A stretch of 64,000 nt of DNA from Paenibacillus brasilensis (GCF_009363115.1 NZ_CP045298.1:5267501-5331500), one strand, 5' to 3'; positions 54,247 to 62,265 are shown, numbered from the stretch's first letter. Numbers and translations are program-made. Notes: generated by a model from the sequence alone, not told the origin.

Positions 54247-54866
54247 ATTTCATCCTCCTTTTTGAAAGCGTAGTAAAGGAACATACCAGAAGCTAAAGCA
54301 AAAAAAACGATATTTAGCCATACATCGTTGTAATACAACATAATCGTGACTGCGATTAAAGAAAACGCAATTAAGCCGCTCACAATGAAATGTTCCCATT
54401 TGAATCTAAGCCGTTCGAAATCCGCCATGAAACCTATCCCGAATTTGTAAAGTACCCATGACAAAAGTAGAACTACAGCGCTTGTTATAGCCTGCAATAA
54501 GGCACCTTGGGCCGATCCTTGAAATTGTTCCGTAGGCACATTTTGAAAAAGAATCTTTAGAATTATCGACTGCATAACGCCATATATTGAGAATCCGATT
54601 ATAGTTATAATACTGGACCACAAAATAGGGACTTTTACTACCGTAGTAATAAGGAAAATGTACAGCAACATACTTATTATCGGCACAAAAACAGCTAAAG
54701 ATAATTCTTCCCTCAAAACATAACTCTGAGCACTAATAATGAACATAATAATAATAGCTTGCCAAGCGTAATCAATTGCCTTTAACCGGAAAATAGAAAG
54801 CATGAGTGCAAAGGCTGCATAGGACTCCATTGTTGAAAAAAGCAAGAACCTAATAGGCTCCCACAT
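54243..54866 (-). CDS. Kinase-less AgrC-like membrane protein, locus 2
   Basis: 207 residues from ATG 54864-54866 (MWEPIRFLLFSTMESYAAF), with GGGG upstream. Six or seven helices fill the whole protein, ending MFLYYAFKKEDEI, so there is no cytoplasmic kinase. It matches the 240-residue protein of locus 1 (26689-27411) in size, topology and gene order. A receptor without a kinase, or an export partner, is the likely role. Confidence 0.72.
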   Translation of the reverse strand: MWEPIRFLLFSTMESYAAFALMLSIFRLKAIDYAWQAIIIMFIISAQSYVLREELSLAVFVPIISMLLYIFLITTVVKVPILWSSIITIIGFSIYGVMQSIILKILFQNVPTEQFQGSAQGALLQAITSAVVLLLSWVLYKFGIGFMADFERLRFKWEHFIVSGLIAFSLIAVTIMLYYNDVWLNIVFFALASGMFLYYAFKKEDEI

Positions 54867-54929
54867 AACACATATCCCCTTCATATAATTGGTAACCAGC
54901 ACACTTTTAATACTACATTTGTTATCAAT

Positions 54930-54946
54930 GCGTGGCAATCCAATTA
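54930..54946 (-). promoter_or_regulatory. Element shared by both agr-like loci, copy 2
   Basis: The minus strand reads TAATTGGATTGCCACGC, the same as at 27459-27475 except one base, about 65 bases upstream of the membrane-protein start. A likely -10 is TAGTAT, 14 bases downstream. Confidence 0.6.
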
Positions 54947-54991
54947 CCAATCTAAATGGAATATTTTATGCATTATGTGAGGTAATTATTC

Positions 54992-55324
54992 TCATCTTGC
55001 CGACACAATATCCTCCAACTTAAACCAACTAAAATCATCTTCCCCACGAAACAGTTTTACTTCACGTCTAGCGGTGTTAATTGACGTTACTACACCAGTC
55101 ATGTCCGTATCGTCAAATGGGCTAAATATGGTCACTGTCACGGCTGTACGTGTATTGTAAGAGTCTATTAGCGCCTGCTCGATCAATTGTACCTCTTGGT
55201 CATCCAGCTCCGGTTTCCCACGGCGCTGGCGATCCTTCATGAGCTTTAAATAAGCCTCTTTATGTTCCGGTATGATAATGCGTGAACTTTCCCATAATCC
55301 ATTTCCCTTTAGCTTTTTACTCAC
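54992..55324 (-). CDS. YolD-like protein
   Basis: 110 residues from a GTG at 55322-55324 with GGAGG eight bases upstream. Motifs are NGLWESSRIIIPEHKEAYL, then DDTDMTGVVTSINTARREVK, then DDFSWFKLEDI, as in YolD proteins of Bacillales, which usually sit beside a UvrX-type polymerase; none is present here. It lies just before agr locus 2, and its relic at 27.5 kb holds the same place at locus 1. Confidence 0.82.
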   Translation of the reverse strand: MSKKLKGNGLWESSRIIIPEHKEAYLKLMKDRQRRGKPELDDQEVQLIEQALIDSYNTRTAVTVTIFSPFDDTDMTGVVTSINTARREVKLFRGEDDFSWFKLEDIVSAR

Positions 55325-55482
55325 CTTAACCGCCTCCTGTATACTGATATACAAATTATATAGAGAACATACGTTCCTTACAAGGATTTTTGTATTCACT
55401 TCTAAAACTTTTGTACTAGAAAAATATCCCTAGGTCTGATAGACTAAATACAAATATTTACTTATGTAGGGGTGAAAGTGAG

Positions 55483-55830
55483 ATGGGGGCTAAAAATCGT
55501 GTAATTGCGGGAGATTACAACGGTAAAATGATTTCACAGAATTTCGGAATGGTAATGTTATCTACAGGCCTTTTTTCGTCTTTTAATTTGGATAAGGAAA
55601 CGATTGAAAAATATGAAGTTATGGACGAAACGCATACAAAGAGTGCAGCCAGCGCAGTAGGTAGAGGCTTAGTTGGAGGTTTCTTACTTGGCCCAGTAGG
55701 ATTGCTTGCCGGTCTTTCTGCTAAACAAATAGGGGTACATACGATTGCCCTACAGTTTAAAGATGGAAAACGCAGCCTTATTGAAGTTGATGAAAAAATA
55801 TATAAAACGTTAATCAAAAAATGCTTCTGA
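55483..55830 (+). CDS. Hypothetical protein with a glycine-rich membrane-like core
   Basis: 115 residues from ATG 55483 with GGGGTG upstream. The centre (ASAVGRGLVGGFLLGPVGLL, then AGLSAKQIG) is glycine-rich and hydrophobic; the end THTIALQFKDG-type stretch is followed by RSLIEVDEKIYKTL. Similar proteins occur in Bacillales phages and mobile regions. No function known. Confidence 0.65.
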   Translation: MGAKNRVIAGDYNGKMISQNFGMVMLSTGLFSSFNLDKETIEKYEVMDETHTKSAASAVGRGLVGGFLLGPVGLLAGLSAKQIGVHTIALQFKDGKRSLIEVDEKIYKTLIKKCF

Positions 55831-55835
55831 AAAAA

Positions 55836-55876
55836 ACAAAAAGCTCTGCCGACCAATTAAGGTTAGCAGAGCTCCT
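55836..55876. terminator. Two-way terminator
   Basis: AGCTCTGC and GCAGAGCT enclose an inner GACC/GGTT pair around AATTAA. T-rich tails lie on both sides, better on the minus strand. It ends both converging genes. Confidence 0.8.
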
Positions 55877-55884
55877 ATTATTAA

Positions 55885-56382
55885 TTAATTGGTTCTAAGA
55901 AGAGTAATCTCATCTTTAGTGCCACCGTCTCCTAACCATCTATTAGGTGCTCCAAAATTCGAAACTGATCCGTCTGGATTTGATACTCTAACACTGCTGA
56001 CTCTCCATCCAGGTTTATAACCACCACCATCAGTGTATAGAACAACCTTTCTTATATTACCAATATTGCTACTACTAATTCTCGTTGTGTCAGTATCTCC
56101 TTGTTCATATGAACCAGAAAGAACAGTTGGTTCAGTATTACCACTTGATCCATACAAAGCTATCTTGAGAACTGAGTTGGTTCCTGCATCGTCATCATTG
56201 CTAGTCTCTATTGTGACAGTATAGGTTACATTTGCAAATGGAGTTACAGATTCTATGTTGTATGTTGTGTCTGCAGATTGAGCTGGAACTACAGCCTCAT
56301 TAACTTCTTCCGAAGCAAAAGCTGGAGTTACCATAGTAACAGCTAGAATAGATGTAGCAGCAACAGACAATAATTTTTTCAT
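55885..56382 (-). CDS. Secreted PLAT/LH2-like domain protein
   Basis: 165 residues from ATG 56380-56382, eight bases after GGAGG; the frame may be read 42 bases further without a ribosome site. The signal peptide is MKKLLSVAATSILAVTMVT to FASEE. The body (YTVTIETSNDDDAGTNSVLK, SYEQGDTDTTRIS, RKVVLYTDGGGYKPGWRVSS) follows the PLAT pattern that binds lipids or proteins. It is a single small domain without an enzyme part. A secreted factor or inhibitor is possible. Confidence 0.75.
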   Translation of the reverse strand: MKKLLSVAATSILAVTMVTPAFASEEVNEAVVPAQSADTTYNIESVTPFANVTYTVTIETSNDDDAGTNSVLKIALYGSSGNTEPTVLSGSYEQGDTDTTRISSSNIGNIRKVVLYTDGGGYKPGWRVSSVRVSNPDGSVSNFGAPNRWLGDGGTKDEITLLRTN

Positions 56383-56763
56383 AGTAAATACCTCCAATTT
56401 AATGAATTTATGTAACAAATACATCGTAACACAAATATTTTATTTAATGTGTTTTTAGACAAAAGTAGAAATAACTTTTCAGATTTAGACAAAATTATAC
56501 ATAGATATATTTCTAAAATTTATGAAGAACAACTCTGTTAATAGATTGCTATACATTATGTACCCTAAAGCCTACAAATAATTCAACAAAAATCTCACGT
56601 TTGAAATAGAGAGTATTCAGCTAAATATAAAACAAGAAAGACACTTTTCGATTAAATTCAAACTGGATCAATGAAAAAATCTCTTATCAGGGCTTTTCCT
56701 CTCCAATACTTACCGCCTCACTACTGCACAACTGAGCGTTATAATTAATTTGAGGTGGTCTAT
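56383..56763. other. Divergent intergenic region
   Basis: About 380 AT-rich bases with the promoters for the PLAT gene and the ligase gene. No reading frame is supported. Confidence 0.5.
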
Positions 56764-57621
56764 TTGTTCATTTCTCCAATGTTACTTGCAACATCAGATA
56801 CAGCATTTTCAGATCCACAGTATATATTTGAGCCAAAGATTGATGGGCATCGACTTATATTTTCGCAACAAAATGGCACGATCCGTTTATATACAAGACA
56901 CAACAATGACTGTACCCGACAATATCCAGAGCTTCAGCTACCATTTGAGGATGACATCATCCTAGACGGTGAGATTGCCTGCGTTGACCCGGTGACAGGT
57001 ATATCCGATTTTGAATCGATAATGTCCAGGTTTCAGGCCAAGCGATCAGACAAGATACAGCGTCTAATAGTTTCCCTCCCTGTTTATTACGCCATATTTG
57101 ATGTCTTACAGTATAAAGGCATAGACATGCGTAAACGGCCTCTAATGGAGCGTAAGGAACTGATGTTTAAACTTCAACTTCCGTCCAGTTCATTCGGGAT
57201 GGTTCCGTATGTTGAAGAAGCTGGCGTAGCTTTATTTGAGCAGATTCAAGCACGGAATATGGAAGGCGTAGTAGCTAAACGGAAAGATAGTGTGTATGTA
57301 AGCCGCCGGTCAGCTGCGTGGCAGAAGGTGATTAACTGGTCCTATGCTGACGTATTTATAACAGGTTATCGCAAAGGGGAATTCGGGTGGCTTGCAGGCG
57401 TACCGAATGAGAGTGGTAAAATTCGTCCTTCCGGTATCATTGAGCTGGGTGCAACGCCGACACATAAGAAGGCATTTTATGGAGTGTCTAAATCATTGAT
57501 AACCGGTGAGGACCGAGAGTATGTTTATGTGGAGCCGCGTATAAGAGCCCGTGTTAAAATACGGAACTGGACAAAGGCGGGTCTGCTGCGAAGTCCGGTA
57601 TTCACGGAATTTATCGTATAG
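56764..57621 (+). CDS. ATP-dependent DNA ligase, phage-type
   Basis: 285 residues from TTG 56764, with GAGGTGG upstream; the frame otherwise begins at a GTG inside that site. The adenylation lysine is in EPKIDGHRLIF, followed by DIILDGEIACV, YYAIFDVLQYKG, EGVVAKRKDS and WQKVINW, the standard nucleotidyltransferase motifs. The C-terminal fold is an OB domain. It resembles short ligases such as YoqV of phage SPbeta. Confidence 0.87.
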   Translation: MFISPMLLATSDTAFSDPQYIFEPKIDGHRLIFSQQNGTIRLYTRHNNDCTRQYPELQLPFEDDIILDGEIACVDPVTGISDFESIMSRFQAKRSDKIQRLIVSLPVYYAIFDVLQYKGIDMRKRPLMERKELMFKLQLPSSSFGMVPYVEEAGVALFEQIQARNMEGVVAKRKDSVYVSRRSAAWQKVINWSYADVFITGYRKGEFGWLAGVPNESGKIRPSGIIELGATPTHKKAFYGVSKSLITGEDREYVYVEPRIRARVKIRNWTKAGLLRSPVFTEFIV

Positions 57622-57626
57622 CAAGA

Positions 57627-57666
57627 AAGCTCCGTTACCTTCGTGGTCAGCGGAGCTTTTTTATTT
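57627..57666 (+). terminator. Terminator of the ligase gene
   Basis: AAAGCTCCG and CGGAGCTTT pair around a 15-base loop and are followed by a long T run. Confidence 0.85.
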
Positions 57667-57826
57667 TTCCAACCTGCTCCCCTACTATTTTTGTTCACTT
57701 TCTGTTCCTATATTGTTCGGTTTACTAAGTAAACCATTTGTGCTATATTTAAATCACAGCAAGGGACAATACATACACGACCAACAAGCCGGAAATACCG
57801 GATGCGGACGAAAGGATAGATAAACA

Positions 57827-58045
57827 ATGAAGAAATGGACACGCGAAGGTTATGAAGTAGTAGAAATTGCATTCGACCACGATCTGCACCAATTTGAAGT
57901 AGTACAAGACGGGGAAACGATCTTCACTATCACGCCTCCAGATTTGGATAGTCAGGCGCAAATTATCGCCGAACTTGACGCTGGCGAAGATGTGAACGGC
58001 TGGGAAGATGGCAACGGAAACACCATTTACGTAGAAAAAAAGTAA
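57827..58045 (+). CDS. Small acidic protein, frame 0 product
   Basis: 72 residues from ATG 57827 with AAAGGA upstream (MKKWTREGYEVVEIAFDHDL, then FTITPPDLDSQAQIIAELDA). The last codons GAA AAA AAG TAA form a slippery A-AAA-AAG directly before the stop. In the -1 frame the sequence stays open for 62 more codons. No domain recognised in this part. Confidence 0.6.
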   Translation: MKKWTREGYEVVEIAFDHDLHQFEVVQDGETIFTITPPDLDSQAQIIAELDAGEDVNGWEDGNGNTIYVEKK

Positions 58046-58230
58046 CGCCGCCCCTTGAGTACGTTGACGCTGCTTGGTTGTCTCGTCGCCGGGAAACTAC
58101 CAAGCAGAGCGTCGGCAAATCCGCAAAGAGCGCACTGAAAGACGGGTACAGAGGTTCATTCCCCCGTCCAGATGCGTTAGTCGAGGGGCGACCACTTTGG
58201 CTCAAAAGTCGATTCGGAATTGAGTCATGA
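58042..58230 (+). CDS. Helix-turn-helix extension in the -1 frame
   Basis: The -1 frame after the slippery run reads VTPPLEYVDAAWLSRRRETT, then KQSVGKSAKSAL, then GSFPRPDALVEGRPLWLKS. It resembles excisionase/AlpA-type winged-helix proteins. No start codon is in frame between the previous stop and this part. Its TGA overlaps the next gene's ATG as ATGA, as expected of a truly translated frame. It is probably made by frameshift from the 72-residue protein, or the gene has lost one A. Confidence 0.55.
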   Translation, partial: VTPPLEYVDAAWLSRRRETTKQSVGKSAKSALKDGYRGSFPRPDALVEGRPLWLKSRFGIES

Positions 58231-58865
58231 TACAAATAGGCGACAAATTCGAAATGTTAACCGTCAGAGGCAAGCGGGATGACGATCGGTGGAAATGCGT
58301 ATGTGATTGCGGAAATTCCACCTTTGCTTCTACTACGCAGCTTAAATACAAGACAAAAAAATCATGCGGGTGTTTGCGCCGAAAATCCCCGCCTAATATG
58401 ATTGATATAGCGGGCAATAGATACGGTATGTTGACGGTTATTGCACGTGCTGGACGCACGGACAAGGATAACGCTACCTGGTTATGTCGCTGCGACTGCG
58501 GCAAAGAGATACCAGTGAACGGTACAACCCTCCGACGGGGTGAGGCAGTGTCCTGCGGGTGTCAGCGGCCAGAACAAGCCCGGAAGGCCCGGGAGATTCT
58601 GCAAACGGAGATGTCAGTCGACGGAGTCCCGCTCCCCCTACTAACTAAAAAGGTAAGGTCTGATAGTAAGACGGGACATAAAGGGGTGCATAAGCGGGTA
58701 AAAAAGGGACGTGAATACTACGAGGTAAACATAACTGTAAAAGGCAAAAGGAGGTATGCTACAGCGACAACCTTAGAGGGTGCGATAGAAAAAAGAAGGA
58801 CGCTAGAAGAGAAATATCACAAGCCATTAATAGACAAATTTAAACAAGCCCCGCTGACCAATTAA
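58227..58865 (+). CDS. AP2-like DNA-binding protein with duplicated zinc motif
   Basis: 212 residues. Two copies of a Cys-rich repeat (WKCVCDCGNSTFASTTQL then SCGC; WLCRCDCGKEIPVNGTTL then SCGC) are followed by TGHKGVHKRVKKGREYYEVN, an AP2/ERF-type DNA-binding domain found in phage homing endonucleases. No nuclease motif follows, so it may be a solitary DNA-binding protein. It overlaps the -1 frame upstream by four bases. Confidence 0.75.
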   Translation: MIQIGDKFEMLTVRGKRDDDRWKCVCDCGNSTFASTTQLKYKTKKSCGCLRRKSPPNMIDIAGNRYGMLTVIARAGRTDKDNATWLCRCDCGKEIPVNGTTLRRGEAVSCGCQRPEQARKAREILQTEMSVDGVPLPLLTKKVRSDSKTGHKGVHKRVKKGREYYEVNITVKGKRRYATATTLEGAIEKRRTLEEKYHKPLIDKFKQAPLTN

Positions 58866-58882
58866 TGTTAGCGAGGCTTTTG
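58849..58882. terminator. Two-way terminator
   Basis: AGCCCCGCTGAC and GTTAGCGAGGCT pair around CAATTAAT with one mismatch. T runs on both sides end the AP2-like gene and the convergent peptide gene. The loop sequence (AATTAA) and arms recall the terminator at 55836. Confidence 0.8.
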
Positions 58883-58894
58883 CTTTACTTACGT

Positions 58895-59005
58895 TTAAGC
58901 ACCTCCATGCTGTACTTGAGGCTCTATACCATGCGAGTGAATAGGTACAGTAACAATTAACAAAAAGCTAGCTGCGACGATCAACAGTGCCATTTTTTTT
59001 AACAT
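58895..59005 (-). CDS. Pro-peptide of a receptor-peptide quorum-sensing pair (AloP-like)
   Basis: 36 residues from ATG 59003-59005; it overlaps the last 38 bases of the receptor gene in another frame. The plan is that of a short secreted pro-peptide: MLKKMALLIVAASFLLIVTV is a signal sequence, followed by PIHSHG and the polar tail IEPQVQHGGA. This placing and layout match the AloP peptides described next to AloR receptors in P. polymyxa. The mature signal is likely within the last 8-12 residues. Confidence 0.8.
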   Translation of the reverse strand: MLKKMALLIVAASFLLIVTVPIHSHGIEPQVQHGGA

Positions 59006-60383
59006 TGTTCATCCACACCTTTTCAATAAGATTTAAAAAATTTGCTTTGGTTTCAGGAGTCGCATGTTCTCGAAAATGTAGAAATAGCCCCATACAATTT
59101 ATGAAATTAGTCTCATTATTTAGTGTATGATAACTTACCATTGAATACATCAAATGTTTAAAACCATCATCGTAAGAACTTCGATGTAAATAATAATGAG
59201 CCAACTCGTAACCACACCACGCAAAATAATCTGGTACCACTTGTTGAGTATACATATCACTTGGTGAGTGATCAGATATTGATACAATGTCCGCTTCAAA
59301 GCGTTTAATTATGTTACTAACATCAATATCATATTGGTTAGCCGCTATCATAATATTCAGCAGTTGGATGACCTTATCTTCTTGAGTTGTATCCTCCGCT
59401 GCATCAATGTATTCAACATAATCCGAAAGTACGCTTATATCCCCAGATAAAAGTTTATTCACGATACTATTAGCTTTTGCCCAGTGCTTAAACAAACCAA
59501 TCCAGTGTTGGGTATGTCCGTCTGTCTCTTTAACCCAATCTAAATTATCGTAGGCGTATGTATATTGTAGAGCTTGGTGGTAATCGCCTTGGGCTTCGTA
59601 GACACCTGCACACAGCAGGTCAGCATAGGAAATGTATACAAACAAAGGACGGCTTAGCTTATCAGTAGATTCAGGGCGTTCTCGGCCATTCTGTTGATGT
59701 TTCAGTGTATATTGGATTTCGGCTTTAGCTCTCATTTTCCTTGCCATTTCGTCAACCTTGTCCCATTTACGTAAAGACCTGTACACATTAGCCAAATCCT
59801 TCAATGCGTCAAGCTGGTCTATTTCATCCAGACGTTCCACGAAGGGTTCAAATAGCGTTGCAGCTTTGAGATTCCGGCTTTGATCGTCTCCAACTTGAAT
59901 CGTAAATATACGATATTGACAGACTGCCAAACGCTCAGAGTGCTGGTACTTCTCCACTTCTGCCACGTTCTCATAGAGTACCAGTGCCGCTTCATGTCGT
60001 CCCTGTGCAAATAGATCTTCCGCAATGTCAAATAGTTTTGACGAATAGAGTAGATTATCCATGATGACTCCCACCACACGACGGATCGTATCCAACTTGT
60101 CCAACTCCGCACAGCGATACAAAAATGGCTCGATCCGCCTCATATTCGGTTGTAAGTCGATGATGTAGTTATCTATAAACAAGTCGTAAAAGTGGCCTTC
60201 CGGTAAACCCATAGCCTCCGTAATTAGGTCAAGCTGGTTAATGGACATAGGCTTATTTCCTGACACAATAGCACTTACCGCTCCCCTATTCATGCCTGCA
60301 ATTTGCCCAAATTGCGTTAGGCTCAAACCTTCTTGTTGGAGGTAACTGTCTAATTCCGTTCGAATCGTAGGTGTATGCTTCAT
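58968..60383 (-). CDS. Helix-turn-helix/TPR peptide receptor (AloR-like)
   Basis: 471 residues from ATG 60381-60383 (MKHTPTIRTELDSYLQ); AAGGGTGG upstream. Residues 10-65 are an XRE-type helix-turn-helix (LSLTQFGQIAGMNRGAVSAI). The remaining 400 are helical repeats (ALVLYENVAEVEKYQH, LQYTYAYDNLDWVKE) of TPR kind, as in RRNPP receptors such as Rap, PlcR and NprR. Such receptors bind an imported pro-peptide fragment and change DNA binding. The peptide gene directly follows and overlaps it. Confidence 0.85.
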   Translation of the reverse strand: MKHTPTIRTELDSYLQQEGLSLTQFGQIAGMNRGAVSAIVSGNKPMSINQLDLITEAMGLPEGHFYDLFIDNYIIDLQPNMRRIEPFLYRCAELDKLDTIRRVVGVIMDNLLYSSKLFDIAEDLFAQGRHEAALVLYENVAEVEKYQHSERLAVCQYRIFTIQVGDDQSRNLKAATLFEPFVERLDEIDQLDALKDLANVYRSLRKWDKVDEMARKMRAKAEIQYTLKHQQNGRERPESTDKLSRPLFVYISYADLLCAGVYEAQGDYHQALQYTYAYDNLDWVKETDGHTQHWIGLFKHWAKANSIVNKLLSGDISVLSDYVEYIDAAEDTTQEDKVIQLLNIMIAANQYDIDVSNIIKRFEADIVSISDHSPSDMYTQQVVPDYFAWCGYELAHYYLHRSSYDDGFKHLMYSMVSYHTLNNETNFINCMGLFLHFREHATPETKANFLNLIEKVWMNNVKKNGTVDRRS

Positions 60384-60397
60384 GTCATATCCACCCT

Positions 60398-60424
60398 TCA
60401 CATAAAAATTCCAAGATTTTTATA
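60398..60424. promoter_or_regulatory. Inverted repeat upstream of the receptor gene
   Basis: TAAAAATTCCAAGATTTTTATA is nearly palindromic and lies 15-40 bases before the receptor start. It may be an autoregulatory site. Confidence 0.45.
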
Positions 60425-60678
60425 TTCTTGCATTCTATTGTTGTCCATAATTTAACAGCTGTCAATAACTTTTTTGGATTTTTTTTTGGCATTTTTTTAA
60501 AAGAATTTCGGCATAATCAGTGGCATGAAATGACGTAAAAAAAACATTCTCCGCCAGCCTTTACCTAATCTAAAAAAACTAAATATATTCATATATGCTA
60601 TAAAAAGGACTATATCAATAATAGCAGAGTCCTTTACGCTGATTATGCATTTACAAATTTTTCAAGGAGGTACTTTGT
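60425..60678. other. Divergent promoter region
   Basis: 250 AT-rich bases between the receptor and the secreted-protein gene, with a long T tract at 60470-60505. No small gene is supported. Confidence 0.5.
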
Positions 60679-61308
60679 ATGAAAGTAAAATTTCTACCAC
60701 AAGCTTTTCTAGCTGTAACGTTACTCATTTCTTGGGGGGGCGTCAGTCCGGCAATCTCTCATGCTGAGAAAGGAGAGAAAATCCCTGACCAAATGTTAGC
60801 GGGTACAATCATCCAATATGATGAGAACAATAACATGGTTGTATTGGAAAAAGGAACTCCGGTCCCTGAACAGCAAAAATCTAAAGCTGCTATTGCCCCA
60901 CTTACTGCTGAACAACAGGCTGAGCTAGAAAAAGAAAAACAAGAGGATAAAGAGATCGAAGAAGCAACCAAATCACTGCCGGTATATCATATTGATAACC
61001 CTGACCCTCAGCCTGGTTTAAAAGTAATTTATGACGGCGAAGGTTTTATCAAAGATTTTATCTTGCCTGATCAAAAGGAAATCAACTGGGACTTATACAT
61101 ACGGAGAATACGATAATAAAATTAAAATTCGCGGAACATCTAGTGGCTATGTTCGAGACACAGGGAGTTTATTATTAGGTAGCACTTCTCAGAAAAATCA
61201 GGAAGAAGGACGCGGCGTATATTATTATGATTTCACATCGAAAATCCAAACCCCATTTTCATACAAGAAGAGGGTTTTATCAATAACTTCATCCTGCTGA
61301 ACAAGTAA
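60679..61308 (+). pseudogene. Secreted protein with a repeated motif, two frameshifts
   Basis: ATG 60679 has AAGGAGG nine bases upstream and opens a signal peptide (MKVKFLPQAFLAVTLLIS to SHAEK). After DNPDPQPGLKVIYDGEGF and IKDFILPDQKEI the frame shifts to TGTYTYGEYDNKIKIRGTSS. After YYYDFTSK it shifts again to NPNPIFIQEEGFINNFILLN, ending at 61308. The last part repeats the earlier DNPDP...EGFIKDFIL motif, so the whole was one gene. Divergent from the peptide receptor, it may be one of its targets. Confidence 0.7.
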
Positions 61309-61327
61309 TCGTTCTGATTGCCGCCAT

Positions 61328-61378
61328 GCCAAAGAGCCGGAAAAAGAGGATGCAATCCTCTCTCCGGCTCTCTCTTTA
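61328..61378 (+). terminator. Terminator after the secreted-protein gene
   Basis: GAGCCGGA and TCCGGCTC pair with an inner stem (AGAGGAT/ATCCTCT) and are followed by CTCTCTTT. Confidence 0.75.
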
Positions 61379-61388
61379 TCTATACCGG

Positions 61389-61622
61389 CTATATACCAGC
61401 GGAGTCCTTTTTTACATCTACTCTAAATTCAAACTGCTTTCTCATAAAATAGCTTCCATTAACCTTAATGGAATCAGGTGTATATTTTTCTATCATACCA
61501 CCATAATCTACAATCTCCACCATTTCGTCGTTCAGTGGTCTAACTACGCATACTTGGGACTGTGATAGAGCTGCTCCCAGAAAATCGGCATCCATACTAA
61601 GCACTTTATATATGTTTCCCAA
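61389..61622 (-). CDS. Hypothetical small protein
   Basis: 77 residues from TTG 61620-61622 with AAAGGAG seven bases upstream (GNIYKVLSMDADFLGAALSQ, then DYGGMIEKYTPDSIKVNGSY). A soluble alpha/beta composition. It ends just before the terminator of the opposite strand. No family recognised. Confidence 0.6.
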   Translation of the reverse strand: MGNIYKVLSMDADFLGAALSQSQVCVVRPLNDEMVEIVDYGGMIEKYTPDSIKVNGSYFMRKQFEFRVDVKKDSAGI

Positions 61623-61641
61623 CTAAATTCTCCTTTAGAAA

Positions 61642-62265
61642 CTAAATATTTAATGTTGCTTTAAACTTCTCGGTCGCCTTGTTGATAATTAATACAACAA
61701 GGTTTGAACCATATCCGAGCAGAAAGACAACAAGTTGGGCATTCGCAAAATCTATATTTCCATCTTTTTTTGTAAACAAAACTCCCACAAATAAAATTGG
61801 TACAAAACAAGCTATTAGTAATTTAGTCAATGATTTATTAAATTTCTCATAATACGTAGTTATAAAAAAGAACATAGCCCCTAGCATACTTAACACTAGA
61901 TATTTAATATAAAGATATTCAGTGCTGTTGTCCATTCCTACGTTATCAATTGTTATATACATTAAAGAGTAAATCATAATTAAAATAATAAACATATATG
62001 GTGTTGTTACAATCGTAAATTTAGAGGCCAGTCTTCCATGTGCGAAGACTTTACCTGATTTATGTTCTTTTAATATAAGAATAAACTCATCAATTTCAAA
62101 TTTGATTTTAAACAGCTTATTCTGGTCATCAGGATTAATGGAATTAAGTTTTGTAAATAACTTTTTACATCTTCTAATTACAGCCATTCCAACTTCGTCA
62201 TATTCATCTGCATTCTCCGAAATTTGCATCAACTTTTCAATTAAATCTTCTTTAAGTTTACTCAT
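61642..62265 (-). CDS. Four-helix membrane protein, paralogue B
   Basis: 207 residues. The first 75 are soluble and helical (KEDLIEKLMQISENADEYDE), then four membrane helices (about residues 83-105, 118-138, 146-163, 175-195) and a short tail INKATEKFKATLNI. The C-terminal FLLGYGSNLVVLIINKATEK matches FLLGYSSDMLTHILNKMIEK of the gene upstream. Function unknown; the paired arrangement suggests a two-component membrane complex. Confidence 0.68.
   Translation of the reverse strand: MSKLKEDLIEKLMQISENADEYDEVGMAVIRRCKKLFTKLNSINPDDQNKLFKIKFEIDEFILILKEHKSGKVFAHGRLASKFTIVTTPYMFIILIMIYSLMYITIDNVGMDNSTEYLYIKYLVLSMLGAMFFFITTYYEKFNKSLTKLLIACFVPILFVGVLFTKKDGNIDFANAQLVVFLLGYGSNLVVLIINKATEKFKATLNI

Noticed and set aside
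60540..60620. Possible CRISPR-like or short tandem repeats in AT-rich DNA
   Set aside because: Only simple A/T runs, no regularly spaced repeats.
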